In this document: positions 8,145 through 16,369 of the stretch, one piece after another
Numbering within the stretch: the first letter of the stretch is position 1
Layout of the letters: every line of letters starts with the position of its first letter
Assembly: GCA_964511875.1 (NCBI GenBank)
Contig: CAZEHS010000002.1
Location: forward strand, 1-64,000
Source of the DNA: CAZEHS01 sp964511875
Lineage (GTDB): Bacteria > Bacillota > Clostridia > Peptostreptococcales > Acidaminobacteraceae
Reading direction: 5' to 3'
Length of the DNA stretch: 64,000 nucleotides
Program-made: the position numbers and the translations under genes
The notes under the pieces: model-generated
Databases searched by the model: none
The model's input: only the letters and a program-made list of their open reading frames with translations
Told to the model about the DNA's origin: nothing

Positions 8145-8253
8145 TTGTCATTGCGAGCGAAGCGCGGCACTCTCCCTGTCTTGTTATTCAGGTTATTGAA
8201 CCAACAACTGAAAGGGAGAGATTGCCGCGTTACTGCGTTCCTCGCAATGACAA
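8145..8253. repeat. Small inverted-repeat element (MITE-like)
   Basis: TTGTCATTGCGAG at 8145-8157 and its exact complement CTCGCAATGACAA at 8241-8253 bound a 109-base element in the gap between genes. The inner parts also pair imperfectly, so the transcript would fold into a long hairpin. No coding sequence lies inside. Short elements ending in GTCATTGCGAG are known as dispersed intergenic repeats in several bacterial groups. A lone GTCATTGCGAG end also occurs at 18703-18713. Confidence 0.75.
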
Positions 8254-8363
8254 ATCAAACGAAAAATGCGTAAACCAGTGTATAATAGGGTATATATCTT
8301 AGACGTGCATTCGTTTCCCTGTGACACTCATGCCCTGTCGCCTTTCTCGAAAGGAGCTCAATC

Positions 8364-9026
8364 ATGCGCTATACCCATATGATCTTCGACCTCGACGGTA
8401 CCCTGACAGATCCCAAGGTGGGCATTACGGAGGCTATAAAATTCGCATTGAATAAAATGGGAGAACCGATCCCCGAAATGAAGGTACTGGAAGATTTCAT
8501 CGGTCCGCCGCTTTTCGACAGCTTTATTGAAATGTGCGGACTTTCCCCGTCACAAGCATTGAAAGCAGTGGATTACTATCGTGAGTACTACTCAAAAAAA
8601 GGATTGTATGAGAATAACCCTTATCCAGGTATCGAAGATGCCCTGAAAGCACTGAAAGAGCAGAACGTCCATTTGTATGTGGCCACAAGCAAGCCGGAAG
8701 TTTATGCGAAAAAAATCCTGAAGCATTTCGGTCTCAGTCACTATTTTGACTGCATAGCCGGAGCCACACTTGATGGTACCATCACAAAAAAAGAAGAGGT
8801 GCTGGATTACCTCAGTGAGAAATGCGAGCTTGCCGCCCTGGGATCCGTGCTGATGGTGGGAGACCGGAAATTCGATATTGAAGGGGCCAGGCACGCAGGA
8901 TTCGATGCGGCCGCAGTACTTTATGGCTATGGAAGCCGGGAAGAGCTGGAATCCCATAGTCCGGAATATCTGGTCCACTCACCGAAGCTGCTTTTAAGCT
9001 TGCAAATACCCACAAAGGTCCTATGA
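8364..9026 (+). CDS. HAD-family phosphatase, phosphoglycolate-phosphatase type
   Basis: This 220-residue haloacid-dehalogenase hydrolase has motif I DLDGTLTD at the N-terminus with both aspartates. An alpha-helical cap (about 18-85), motif II VATSKPE, a Lys near residue 136, and motif IV VGDRKFD follow. These features fit the Gph/PgmB/YjjG group acting on small phosphate esters; the exact substrate cannot be told. GAAAGGAGCTC before the ATG is a good ribosome site. Its stop overlaps the start of the M15 peptidase gene. Confidence 0.85.
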   Translation: MRYTHMIFDLDGTLTDPKVGITEAIKFALNKMGEPIPEMKVLEDFIGPPLFDSFIEMCGLSPSQALKAVDYYREYYSKKGLYENNPYPGIEDALKALKEQNVHLYVATSKPEVYAKKILKHFGLSHYFDCIAGATLDGTITKKEEVLDYLSEKCELAALGSVLMVGDRKFDIEGARHAGFDAAAVLYGYGSREELESHSPEYLVHSPKLLLSLQIPTKVL

Positions 9027-9805
9027 TGATGCGTATAGGACTGATTATTCTGACGGCATTGGCAATTGTCGCAGTGCCCGCCTGGAGTGTCACACAAAAG
9101 GTCAATCCACCTGAAAGGACACCTGTTAAGGCTGAAGACGTTTTGAGCACGAAGGATGCAGTTGATTCAAAGACGACTGAAAGCCTGACGACAGAAGGTT
9201 CGCCCTTCGCACTGCCCTCTTTAGCGGCAACACCGGTCTTCAAAGTGGAAAGTATCCCAGAGTCGTACAGGATTGCGATGAATGGCGTTTCGTGGAATGC
9301 GAAATGCCCGGTGCCAATGGACAAACTACGCCGTGTGAAGGTCGGATACATGGGTTTTGACGGCCAGAGCATGCAGGGTGAGCTTGTGGTTCATCAGAGT
9401 GTATCGGACGAAATCGTTACCATATTCAAGGAGCTCTATGCAGCCGGCTACCCGATCAAGTCCATTGCAATGGTGGATATTTATAAGGGTGATGACACGC
9501 TTTCCATGGATGCTGACAATACCTCAGCGTTCAATTATCGTCCTGTAACGGGCTCCAAGACACTTTCCAAACACAGCTATGGAATCGCAATCGATATAAA
9601 TCCCATCGAAAACCCTTATGTCAAGGGGGAAGTCATATCACCGGCAGCAGGCAGGAATTACACCGATCGGAGCAGAATCCTCCCGGGCATGATCATTGCC
9701 GGGGACCCCTGCTTTCAGGCCTTTACAAGCCGCGGCTGGATTTGGGGCGGAAACTGGAAAACACTGAAGGATTATCAGCATTTTGAAAAACCATTAAAGC
9801 TTTAA
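9023..9805 (+). CDS. M15-family D-Ala-D-Ala carboxypeptidase-like protein
   Basis: This 260-residue exported protein has an N-terminal hydrophobic signal or anchor (about 4-22) and a Thr/Ser/Glu-rich linker. Its C-terminal peptidase domain carries the zinc motifs SKHSYGIAIDIN (SxHxxGxAxD) and DYQHFE near the end. Such VanY/DacY-type enzymes trim cell-wall peptides, and the family also includes phage endolysins. The first of three close ATGs overlaps the HAD stop (ATGA); there is no clear ribosome site, so translational coupling is likely. A wall-remodelling role is expected. Confidence 0.82.
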   Translation: MMMRIGLIILTALAIVAVPAWSVTQKVNPPERTPVKAEDVLSTKDAVDSKTTESLTTEGSPFALPSLAATPVFKVESIPESYRIAMNGVSWNAKCPVPMDKLRRVKVGYMGFDGQSMQGELVVHQSVSDEIVTIFKELYAAGYPIKSIAMVDIYKGDDTLSMDADNTSAFNYRPVTGSKTLSKHSYGIAIDINPIENPYVKGEVISPAAGRNYTDRSRILPGMIIAGDPCFQAFTSRGWIWGGNWKTLKDYQHFEKPLKL

Positions 9806-9834
9806 CTGACATAAAGCTAAGGCAGGTAAACGGC

Positions 9835-11133
9835 ATGATGAATTTGAGCCGAATCAATTCTGATACGCGTCAGATAGAAGAGAATCTGAGCGGTTTTCAC
9901 AAAGACATGCATGATGCAGTGGTAAGGTATAACGGGCCAGGACCCGGTAAGAAAAGATTGCGCTGGTTATCGGCAACAATCTGGTTGGGGGAGCAGGTTC
10001 AAGAGCCTGATCCTCCTTCTGGAAAATTTCCTGATGCTCAGTCCATTCAGAAAGAACTTTCCGGTGAAGTCAGGGCAATCATGTCTGATTATGGCAATCT
10101 TTGTCTGGGCGGTCTGGTCCTTAATCTTTCGCTTTTAGCAGGCTGGCTGCTGTTTCAAGACATCATAGCTGCCCAATTGACACTGTGGTCGTTCTCCAGC
10201 CTTGCTGTTGGATGTCTGATCCTTTATCCGATACTTATGTATTCTATCTGGAATCTGGGCGAAATACATATGTTCAAGGCAATTAAGCTGGTTCTCGGTG
10301 TCATTGTTGCTCTCGGTGCACTGGCAGGGATCTATGCTCTGAGCCTGTTGGAAAAGCAAAGTCCTTTTTTTGACAGCTTGGTACTTTCACCCTTCAATTT
10401 GACAGAATTCCTTATACTGGTGAATATAGCAGTGTTTTTATCCTTCATCATTCATTTCAGGAGGCTAAATCTCTTTGACGACCTTTCAATGAACTACCAG
10501 ACTCATTTGACCGCGTTCAGCGGCTTAAGCTCCGGTTTGCAGGATGAGGTCAATGACCTGATGGGTAATCTGGAAGTCATTCCATTGAAAACACATACTA
10601 AGCGGAGATTGAAGACGAGGATTCTTGAAATATATTCCGAATCAGGCATTATCACTGAATCAACGGTCAGGGATTTCATCCGGACGAACTGCATTTCAAT
10701 GAACTGGATGTACTGGTCCGGATCTGCGGTTCAGTGGACGATTGTTATACTGCTTGTTTCGAAACTTATTTGGGCTTATGATACAGGTCTTATGGTTTCA
10801 ACCGATTATTTCAGGCAGCAGCTCACAACCGGAATGGTCATGGGTGCCATTCTTCTCAGTTCCGTTGTTTTCTGTCCGCTGAATTACCGTTTTCGTGAAC
10901 TGCTTTATCAAGGAGCGTTGTTTTCTTTGAAGCAGGCATGGTTATTGACCGGGCAGGCCTTGCTGTGTGTTTCAATCGTGCTGTTATCCGGACTGGTGCC
11001 CTCCCGGTTCGTCTGGGGAATTCCGGTGAATCCGGCTCCCCATCCCTGGGGCTTCCTGACACTGTTGGGCCTGGTCCTGCTGCTTCAGTTTTTCAAGAGC
11101 GAAACGCGGTTCCAACCTTATGCCAACGAATAA
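9835..11133 (+). CDS. Multi-pass membrane protein of unknown function
   Basis: I do not recognise this 432-residue protein. An N-terminal soluble part (about 1-85) is followed by two blocks of membrane helices, about 86-215 (four segments) and about 300-430 (four segments). Between them lies a polar, helix-rich segment (about 216-295). The two-block layout may reflect an internal duplication, but sequence similarity between the blocks is not obvious. A GGCAGG site precedes a pair of ATGs. It ends at a terminator shared with the opposing SEC-C gene. A sensor or envelope role is possible but unsupported. Confidence 0.6.
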   Translation: MMNLSRINSDTRQIEENLSGFHKDMHDAVVRYNGPGPGKKRLRWLSATIWLGEQVQEPDPPSGKFPDAQSIQKELSGEVRAIMSDYGNLCLGGLVLNLSLLAGWLLFQDIIAAQLTLWSFSSLAVGCLILYPILMYSIWNLGEIHMFKAIKLVLGVIVALGALAGIYALSLLEKQSPFFDSLVLSPFNLTEFLILVNIAVFLSFIIHFRRLNLFDDLSMNYQTHLTAFSGLSSGLQDEVNDLMGNLEVIPLKTHTKRRLKTRILEIYSESGIITESTVRDFIRTNCISMNWMYWSGSAVQWTIVILLVSKLIWAYDTGLMVSTDYFRQQLTTGMVMGAILLSSVVFCPLNYRFRELLYQGALFSLKQAWLLTGQALLCVSIVLLSGLVPSRFVWGIPVNPAPHPWGFLTLLGLVLLLQFFKSETRFQPYANE

Positions 11134-11167
11134 AAAATCAGAACACCGGGGTGTTCTGATTTTTTTA
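11132..11167. terminator. Bidirectional terminator between convergent genes
   Basis: AAATCAGAACACC pairs with GGTGTTCTGATTT with A-runs on the left and T-runs on the right, so it can stop transcription from both the membrane-protein gene and the SEC-C gene. Confidence 0.92.
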
Positions 11168-11174
11168 TGTTGTA

Positions 11175-11678
11175 TTATTCGTTGGCACCATGGCACTTTT
11201 TATATTTCTTACCGCTTCCGCATGGGCATGGATCATTACGTCCAATCTTGTTGTCGTTGCGAACGGTTTTGGAAGCTCGCCATTTTTTCTGGATTTCCTG
11301 ACGCTTTTCAAGCGGCAGTACCTGTTCCCACTGTGGAAGGTTGAAAAGCCAGTCTGCTTTGGCTTCATGCATATTGAAGAGCAGTTTTTCAAAGTCGATC
11401 TTCAACTCAATCTCAGTATCCTCATTGAATGTTTCAAGAGGCAGCTCTGTTTCAAGACTGGTGTTGATCCCGTCCAGGAACCCCATGAAGGTCACTGGCT
11501 CCATTTCGAATCTTTCTGCCAAAGCTTTGATGGATCCGGTTGGAACCTGGCTGTGATCTCCCAGGATCTCAATGTAATTATTCTTTTCCAGCTGAAAATA
11601 TTCAGCCCAGAACTCCTGGGTTTCCTGCTGGCTTCTTTCAGTGTTGGCAATTTCCTGCCACTGTTCAAAAAGGTTCAT
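11175..11678 (-). CDS. SEC-C zinc-binding motif protein
   Basis: This roughly 167-residue protein has an acidic, mostly helical N-terminal region and ends in the SEC-C motif CPCGSGKKYKKCHG. That motif binds one zinc and is best known from the SecA tail, where it contacts SecB or ribosomes. In stand-alone proteins it is a general adaptor. I start at the second of two in-frame ATGs (11678) because GAAAGGA lies at proper distance from it; the ATG at 11687 overlaps that site. The function of the N-terminal domain is unknown. It converges with the upstream membrane-protein gene. Confidence 0.75.
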   Translation of the reverse strand: MNLFEQWQEIANTERSQQETQEFWAEYFQLEKNNYIEILGDHSQVPTGSIKALAERFEMEPVTFMGFLDGINTSLETELPLETFNEDTEIELKIDFEKLLFNMHEAKADWLFNLPQWEQVLPLEKRQEIQKKWRASKTVRNDNKIGRNDPCPCGSGKKYKKCHGANE

Positions 11679-11741
11679 TGGGTTCATCCTTTCGCATAAG
11701 ACAATCGTTGAAATCCAAAATAGTATATCATAATCCCGGGA

Positions 11742-12344
11742 TTACTTCAAAAGGTTATACAAGAAGGGCACAAGGATCGGAACCAGACTGCTGAGCAGTG
11801 CGCCGTTGACAAATGCCACAACCACGATTTCCGGACTAGTGGCCCGAGCGATGATAGGCAGGGTCGTGTCCATGGAAGTGGCCCCGGCAGGAGCGATAGC
11901 TGTCCAGTGGTTCAGTCGGATTGCCAGGATCGGGATCAGCATGACGGCCAGGAGTTCACGGAAAATATTTGTAAGGAATGCAATGGCCCCGGCTTCCGGA
12001 CTATGAAGATTTGTAAGCAGGATGCCGGACAGGCTGTACCATCCGAATCCGGAGGCGATGGGAAGACTCAGCGCAACTGGGATTCCGGTCACGAAGCCTC
12101 CTACAATGCCGCCCGCCCAGCTGCCAAGGATGATGCCTCCCGGGACCAATAAAAGAACACGGCCGTGACTGCGAATATCCTTAAGAACATGTTTGTTTCG
12201 GCCCAGATCGATTCCAATCAGGAACAGTAGGATATTCAATGAAACGGTTATCAAAGTTTCAGTATACTGGAGAGCGGATTCGGGTATAAGAAATCTGCCG
12301 GCCAGGATTCCCGTGATGACTGCTGCGAAAATTTTCAAAGTCAT
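11742..12344 (-). CDS. LysO-family lysine exporter, C-terminal half
   Basis: This 200-residue membrane protein covers the C-terminal two thirds of LysO (YbjE, DUF340), the exporter of lysine and its toxic analogue thialysine. Recognisable parts are the LFLIGIDLGR segment, SGFGWYSLSGILLTN, and EAGAIAFLTNIFRELLAV (part of the family signature). The N-terminal portion is encoded by the gene just upstream, overlapping by four bases (ATGA), with AAGGAGG before this start. The split is therefore probably natural, not a frameshift. The pair should form one transporter in the cytoplasmic membrane. Confidence 0.82.
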   Translation of the reverse strand: MTLKIFAAVITGILAGRFLIPESALQYTETLITVSLNILLFLIGIDLGRNKHVLKDIRSHGRVLLLVPGGIILGSWAGGIVGGFVTGIPVALSLPIASGFGWYSLSGILLTNLHSPEAGAIAFLTNIFRELLAVMLIPILAIRLNHWTAIAPAGATSMDTTLPIIARATSPEIVVVAFVNGALLSSLVPILVPFLYNLLK

Positions 12345-12622
12345 TCGGACTCCTCCTTTTTACGGAGTTTATGGGTGAAAAGGTAAACCGCACCGATGCT
12401 GAAAGCGGTCGTAAGACCGGCGTAGATGAAAGCCTTATATCCAAGTGTCCCCAGCTGGCTTAAGAGGTTCCTGTCCAATCCTATCGACAGGCCCATGACA
12501 AAAAGAAGCAGGATCACCCCCGCCGATTGCAGTTTTCCAAGTAATGAAACCTGTCGTTCTTTCAAAGGTATGACGGCACCCACTAGAATTCCGAATGCCA
12601 TAAACAGTATTATAGTCCACAT
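12341..12622 (-). CDS. LysO-family lysine exporter, N-terminal half
   Basis: This 93-residue protein has three hydrophobic helices and matches the N-terminal part of LysO/YbjE, including LLLFVMGLSIGLD. The ATG at 12622 follows TTGGAGG at good spacing, although the frame stays open further upstream. It is cotranscribed and overlaps the C-terminal half by four bases. Split two-gene LysO exporters are known in other bacteria. I found no riboswitch-like lysine leader in the short upstream region. Confidence 0.78.
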   Translation of the reverse strand: MWTIILFMAFGILVGAVIPLKERQVSLLGKLQSAGVILLLFVMGLSIGLDRNLLSQLGTLGYKAFIYAGLTTAFSIGAVYLFTHKLRKKEESE

Positions 12623-12780
12623 AATAGCCTCCAAATTTGCATCACCTTGATTCGTGCTGTTCCAGGAAACGTCATGCCCTCCCTGATGATATCCCATAAG
12701 TGATGATGGTTAAAGCGGTTTTTTCTGTGATACAATGAAAAAAGGTGTTAGTAATGAACAAACAGACAGGATGTGAATCA

Positions 12781-13659
12781 ATGAGAAGACTCTATATAAC
12801 CGATCTCGACGGAACCCTGCTTGACAGGGATGGCCGCCTGTCACAGAACACAGAAGGTATCCTGAAGGCGCTTATTGAAGACGGCGCACTGGTGACTGTG
12901 GCTACGGGAAGAAGCCTGGCCTCCCTGAAGGAGATCATGGGAGACTGCCTGCCCAAGCTGCCTGTGATTGTCCACAACGGGGCCCGGATCGGTGACCCCC
13001 GTTCGGGGGAGTATCTTTACAGCAATGTCATGAATGAAGAGATATTGGACGAAGTACTTGCCCTGGCATTCGCAGAGCATTTCTCTCCATTCCTCAATAC
13101 GTTTGAGAACGACACGGATTACTTCTGTTATACCCTGCCTGCCAACAAGGCAACGGAAGAATATATCCAGTACCGGAACACCATAATGCCCGAAGCGCTG
13201 CGGCCTTACAAGTTCAGGACGGATCTTGCATCCCTTGAAGTGATCAACCTGAATATCATCGATGAGATGTACCGGTTGGAAGCCTTTCAAACAAAAGTGA
13301 GGGAGTCCTTCCCGTCATCGGTGGATGTTCATATCACCACGGATCCCTGCTTCCCGGAAATCGGCTGGCTGACTATCGGCGATAGCCAGTCTCATAAAGC
13401 GGAAGCCATTCGGACACTGGTAGCACTGATTTCGGAGGAACCGCTCCATGTGACAGTATTCGGTGATCAGCTCAATGATCTGCACATGTTCGAAGTGGCG
13501 GATCGGGCAATCGCAGTAGCTAATGCGAGCCCTGAGCTTCTGGAGCTGGCCCACGAGATTATCGAACCCCACTGGGAGGACAGTGTTGCGAAATACATCG
13601 CCCGGGAGTGGATCGCAATTGGAGAAACCGACAAAGAACCCATAGGGGCAGAGGGGTAA
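12781..13659 (+). CDS. Cof-type HAD phosphatase
   Basis: This 292-residue HAD hydrolase of the Cof/YbiV class has motif I DLDGTLLD, VATGRSLASL with the conserved Thr-Gly-Arg, NGARI, a type C2 cap domain (about 85-195), and motif IV FGDQLNDLHMF. Enzymes of this type act on sugar phosphates, flavin phosphates or pyridoxal phosphate. I start at the ATG at 12781, which places motif I near the N-terminus as usual and has AGG ten bases upstream. The ATG at 12754 is an alternative. It appears monocistronic. The substrate is unknown. Confidence 0.85.
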   Translation: MRRLYITDLDGTLLDRDGRLSQNTEGILKALIEDGALVTVATGRSLASLKEIMGDCLPKLPVIVHNGARIGDPRSGEYLYSNVMNEEILDEVLALAFAEHFSPFLNTFENDTDYFCYTLPANKATEEYIQYRNTIMPEALRPYKFRTDLASLEVINLNIIDEMYRLEAFQTKVRESFPSSVDVHITTDPCFPEIGWLTIGDSQSHKAEAIRTLVALISEEPLHVTVFGDQLNDLHMFEVADRAIAVANASPELLELAHEIIEPHWEDSVAKYIAREWIAIGETDKEPIGAEG

Positions 13660-13835
13660 ATTGTAGATCCTGACACTATAATCACGTTAAATGAGTATGT
13701 ATAATAAAAGCATTGGATCGATGAAGAGCAGCAGTAATTATATTTGCCGTGGCAAAAGTTCTTATTGTTTCATAAGATTTCATATAAATTCATCAAGACA
13801 GCAGCAATTAAGCTGCATGAATAAGGAGGATGAAC

Positions 13836-15059
13836 ATGGAATTAAAAGGTAAGGTCCTGATCGCCCAAGGGGGCGGCCCAACAGCTGTTATCAATCAATC
13901 CTTGGTTGGAGCAGTCCTGGAAGCCAGAAAGTATGAGCAGGTTACAAAAGTATATGGTGCACTCTGTGGTGTGGAGGGGATTGTCAATGAGAACTTCCTC
14001 GATTTGTCCCAGGAGACAACCCTCAATCTTGAGCAGGTTGCCAATACGCCGTCATCCGCGCTTTATTCAACACGGGTAAAACCGGACGAAAAATTCTGCA
14101 AGGAAATGTTCGATGTCATGCGGGCCCAAGATGTCCGCTACTTCTTCTACATCGGCGGCAACGATTCCTCCGATACCGTGCGGATTGTAAACGAACAGGC
14201 TAAGAAATCCAGCTACGATTTCCGTGCCATCCATATTCCGAAAACCATCGACAACGATTTGGTCATGAACGACCACACACCGGGCTTTGGCTCTGCAGCA
14301 CGCTTTGTGGCTCAGTCCTTCTCAGGTGTGAATCTCGACAACATGGCATTAGCCGGCGTTTATATCGGAGTAGTCATGGGTCGACATGCAGGCTTCCTTA
14401 CAGCCGCTTCCGCCATGGCCAATAAGTATCCTGATGATGGTCCCCATCTGGTTTATCTGCCGGAGCGATCCTTCGACATGGATAAGTTCCTCTCCGATGT
14501 CAAGAGCACATACGAAAAGTATGGCCGCTGTGTAATTGCAGTTTCTGAAGGGATATCCGATACACATGGAACACCGATCATAACAAAGCTGATGAACAAG
14601 GTTGAAAAGGATGCTCACGGTAATGTACAGCTGTCCGGAACCGGAGCCCTTGGAGACCTGCTTTGTGAGGAAATCAAAAGCAAGCTGGGAATCAAAAGGG
14701 TCCGTTCGGATACCTTTGGATACCTGCAGCGTTCCTTCCTGGGTTGTGTTTCAGATGTTGATCAGCATGAAGCACGTGAAGTCGGTGAAAAAGCTGCTCA
14801 ATATGCAATCTGGAACAAATTGGACGGTTCCATCACGATCCAGCGTAACGGCGCCTATTCAGTGGATTACCAGATAGTACCCCTGGAGCTGATTGCCGGC
14901 AAGACACGCCATATGCCCGATGAATTCATCAATGCAGAAGGCAATAACGTAACGGAAGCATTCAAGTCCTATTGCCGTCCGCTGCTGGGTTCCAATTTTC
15001 CTACAGCCCACAGGCTGAGAGCCGGCATGGCTCCAAAAATCCTGCGTCCCAACGACTGA
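13836..15059 (+). CDS. pfp: 6-phosphofructokinase, pyrophosphate-dependent type
   Basis: This 407-residue glycolytic enzyme phosphorylates fructose 6-phosphate. The pattern points to pyrophosphate as donor. The phosphate-loop motif reads GGNDSSDT, with Asp-Ser rather than the Asp-Gly of ATP enzymes, and PKTIDNDL supplies the Lys of PPi-PFKs. GQGGGPT-like QGGGPTAVIN lies at the N-terminus and MGRHAGFL around residue 183. The length fits the group that includes the treponemal and clostridial PPi enzymes. AAGGAGG is six bases before the ATG at 13836; an ATG at 13830 abuts the site and is rejected. Donor specificity needs assay. Confidence 0.85.
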   Translation: MELKGKVLIAQGGGPTAVINQSLVGAVLEARKYEQVTKVYGALCGVEGIVNENFLDLSQETTLNLEQVANTPSSALYSTRVKPDEKFCKEMFDVMRAQDVRYFFYIGGNDSSDTVRIVNEQAKKSSYDFRAIHIPKTIDNDLVMNDHTPGFGSAARFVAQSFSGVNLDNMALAGVYIGVVMGRHAGFLTAASAMANKYPDDGPHLVYLPERSFDMDKFLSDVKSTYEKYGRCVIAVSEGISDTHGTPIITKLMNKVEKDAHGNVQLSGTGALGDLLCEEIKSKLGIKRVRSDTFGYLQRSFLGCVSDVDQHEAREVGEKAAQYAIWNKLDGSITIQRNGAYSVDYQIVPLELIAGKTRHMPDEFINAEGNNVTEAFKSYCRPLLGSNFPTAHRLRAGMAPKILRPND

Positions 15060-15069
15060 TCCATTTCTG

Positions 15070-15098
15070 AGAAGCGAGCTGCCTGCTCGCTTCTTTTT
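15070..15098 (+). terminator. Rho-independent terminator of the PFK gene
   Basis: AGAAGCGAGC pairs with GCTCGCTTCT across TGCCT, followed by five Ts. Confidence 0.9.
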
Positions 15099-15184
15099 GT
15101 TTCCAGACTCCATCAAAGAGTGTAGAATGAATACGTATCAGCTGATAACTCCAAATGCCTGAATTTGATCTGGGAGGGCGATTT

Positions 15185-16345
15185 ATGAAGAATCTGATTG
15201 CAACATTGGCACATAGTATCGAGCTGGATTCCAGTCAAGCCCTGAAGGAACTGATTGAAATATGTGAAAGGCAGCTTGGAACAGCTGTGCCGGATGCAGG
15301 AATCATGTATGCGGGTATCGATGCGGACCACCAGATACTTGTTGACGGTATTATGGATAAATGGCCTGGCCTTCAATTAATCGGCTGCACAACAGACGGA
15401 GAATTTTCAACCGATCATGGATATGCAGAGGATTCAGTGGTATTGCTTCTCCTGTCATCAGAGAGCTGTTCAATTGCCTCGGGATTTATTGATAATACGG
15501 CGGTCGATCTCGGCGCTGAATGTCGGCAAGTCTACCATGAAGCAGTAGGAAGGCTGGGACAGGAGCCAAAGCTATGCATCCTGTTTTCGGACGTACTCCA
15601 TGTGAATGGAGAGAATGTGATCGATCGGTTGACGCAGGCATCTGGTGGCAGTATGCCGATTATTGGTGGAATGTCCGCAGACAGCTGGCGTTTCGGGGCA
15701 ACCAAGCAATTCTGGAAAGGGACAGCTTCTTCTGAAATATCGCCATTCCTGCTGTTGTCCGGGCCATTTGATTTTTCTTATGGAATGGACAGTGGATGGG
15801 AGCCTTACGGAGATATGGGAATAATCACACGCTCTGAGGGGAATGTGATTCATGAGATCAATCATAAACCTGCACTGAATTTCTACCGGGACATCCTTGG
15901 TGAAGGGGCTAAGCCCACATTGGAACTCCCAATCGCCATCCACGATGAAAACGGAGTTTTCCGATTTATGCGGACATCGTTTGAAAATTATGATGAAGCC
16001 TCAGGAGCGGTTACTTTTCTGGGGAATGCACCGGTCAATAACATGGTGCGGATAACGATGGTCAGTCGGGAATCAATCCTGACAGGAGCGGCCAGCGCGA
16101 TTGAAAAGGCTCTTCGTACGTTCCCGAGCGATAAGACGCCGACTCTTGCCCTTTGTTTTTCCTGCTCGGCTCGCCGTGTCCTTCTGGGTACCCGAACAAA
16201 AGAAGAGTATACCACTGTAAAATCTAAAATCAGCCCGGATATTCCTCTTATGGGCTTCTACACATACGGGGAAATATGCCCTCACAGCCAGGGATCTTTC
16301 AATGAGTTTCACAACGAAACATTTGTTGCTGTCCTTCTGGGGTGA
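15185..16345 (+). CDS. FIST-domain sensory protein
   Basis: This 386-residue protein has a FIST N domain (about 20-210, with IGCTTDGEFS and IIGGMSADSW) and a FIST C domain (about 215-370, ending near FYTYGEICP). FIST domains bind small ligands, possibly amino acids, in bacterial signalling proteins. The ATG at 15185 follows GGGAGGGCG. It has no membrane helix, so it is cytoplasmic. The hybrid histidine kinase gene starts 24 bases downstream, and FIST proteins are often encoded with or fused to such kinases. This protein probably supplies the signal input for that kinase. Confidence 0.85.
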   Translation: MKNLIATLAHSIELDSSQALKELIEICERQLGTAVPDAGIMYAGIDADHQILVDGIMDKWPGLQLIGCTTDGEFSTDHGYAEDSVVLLLLSSESCSIASGFIDNTAVDLGAECRQVYHEAVGRLGQEPKLCILFSDVLHVNGENVIDRLTQASGGSMPIIGGMSADSWRFGATKQFWKGTASSEISPFLLLSGPFDFSYGMDSGWEPYGDMGIITRSEGNVIHEINHKPALNFYRDILGEGAKPTLELPIAIHDENGVFRFMRTSFENYDEASGAVTFLGNAPVNNMVRITMVSRESILTGAASAIEKALRTFPSDKTPTLALCFSCSARRVLLGTRTKEEYTTVKSKISPDIPLMGFYTYGEICPHSQGSFNEFHNETFVAVLLG

Positions 16346-16369
16346 GGCATTTTGGAATGAGGTCAACAT

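Noticed and set aside
11742..12622. Frameshifted single LysO gene
   Set aside because: The downstream half has its own AAGGAGG site and an ATGA overlap, the usual sign of two coupled genes.
13801..13816. Small hairpin GCAGC-GCTGC before the PFK start as a riboswitch
   Set aside because: The stem is only five pairs and no conserved aptamer pattern is visible.
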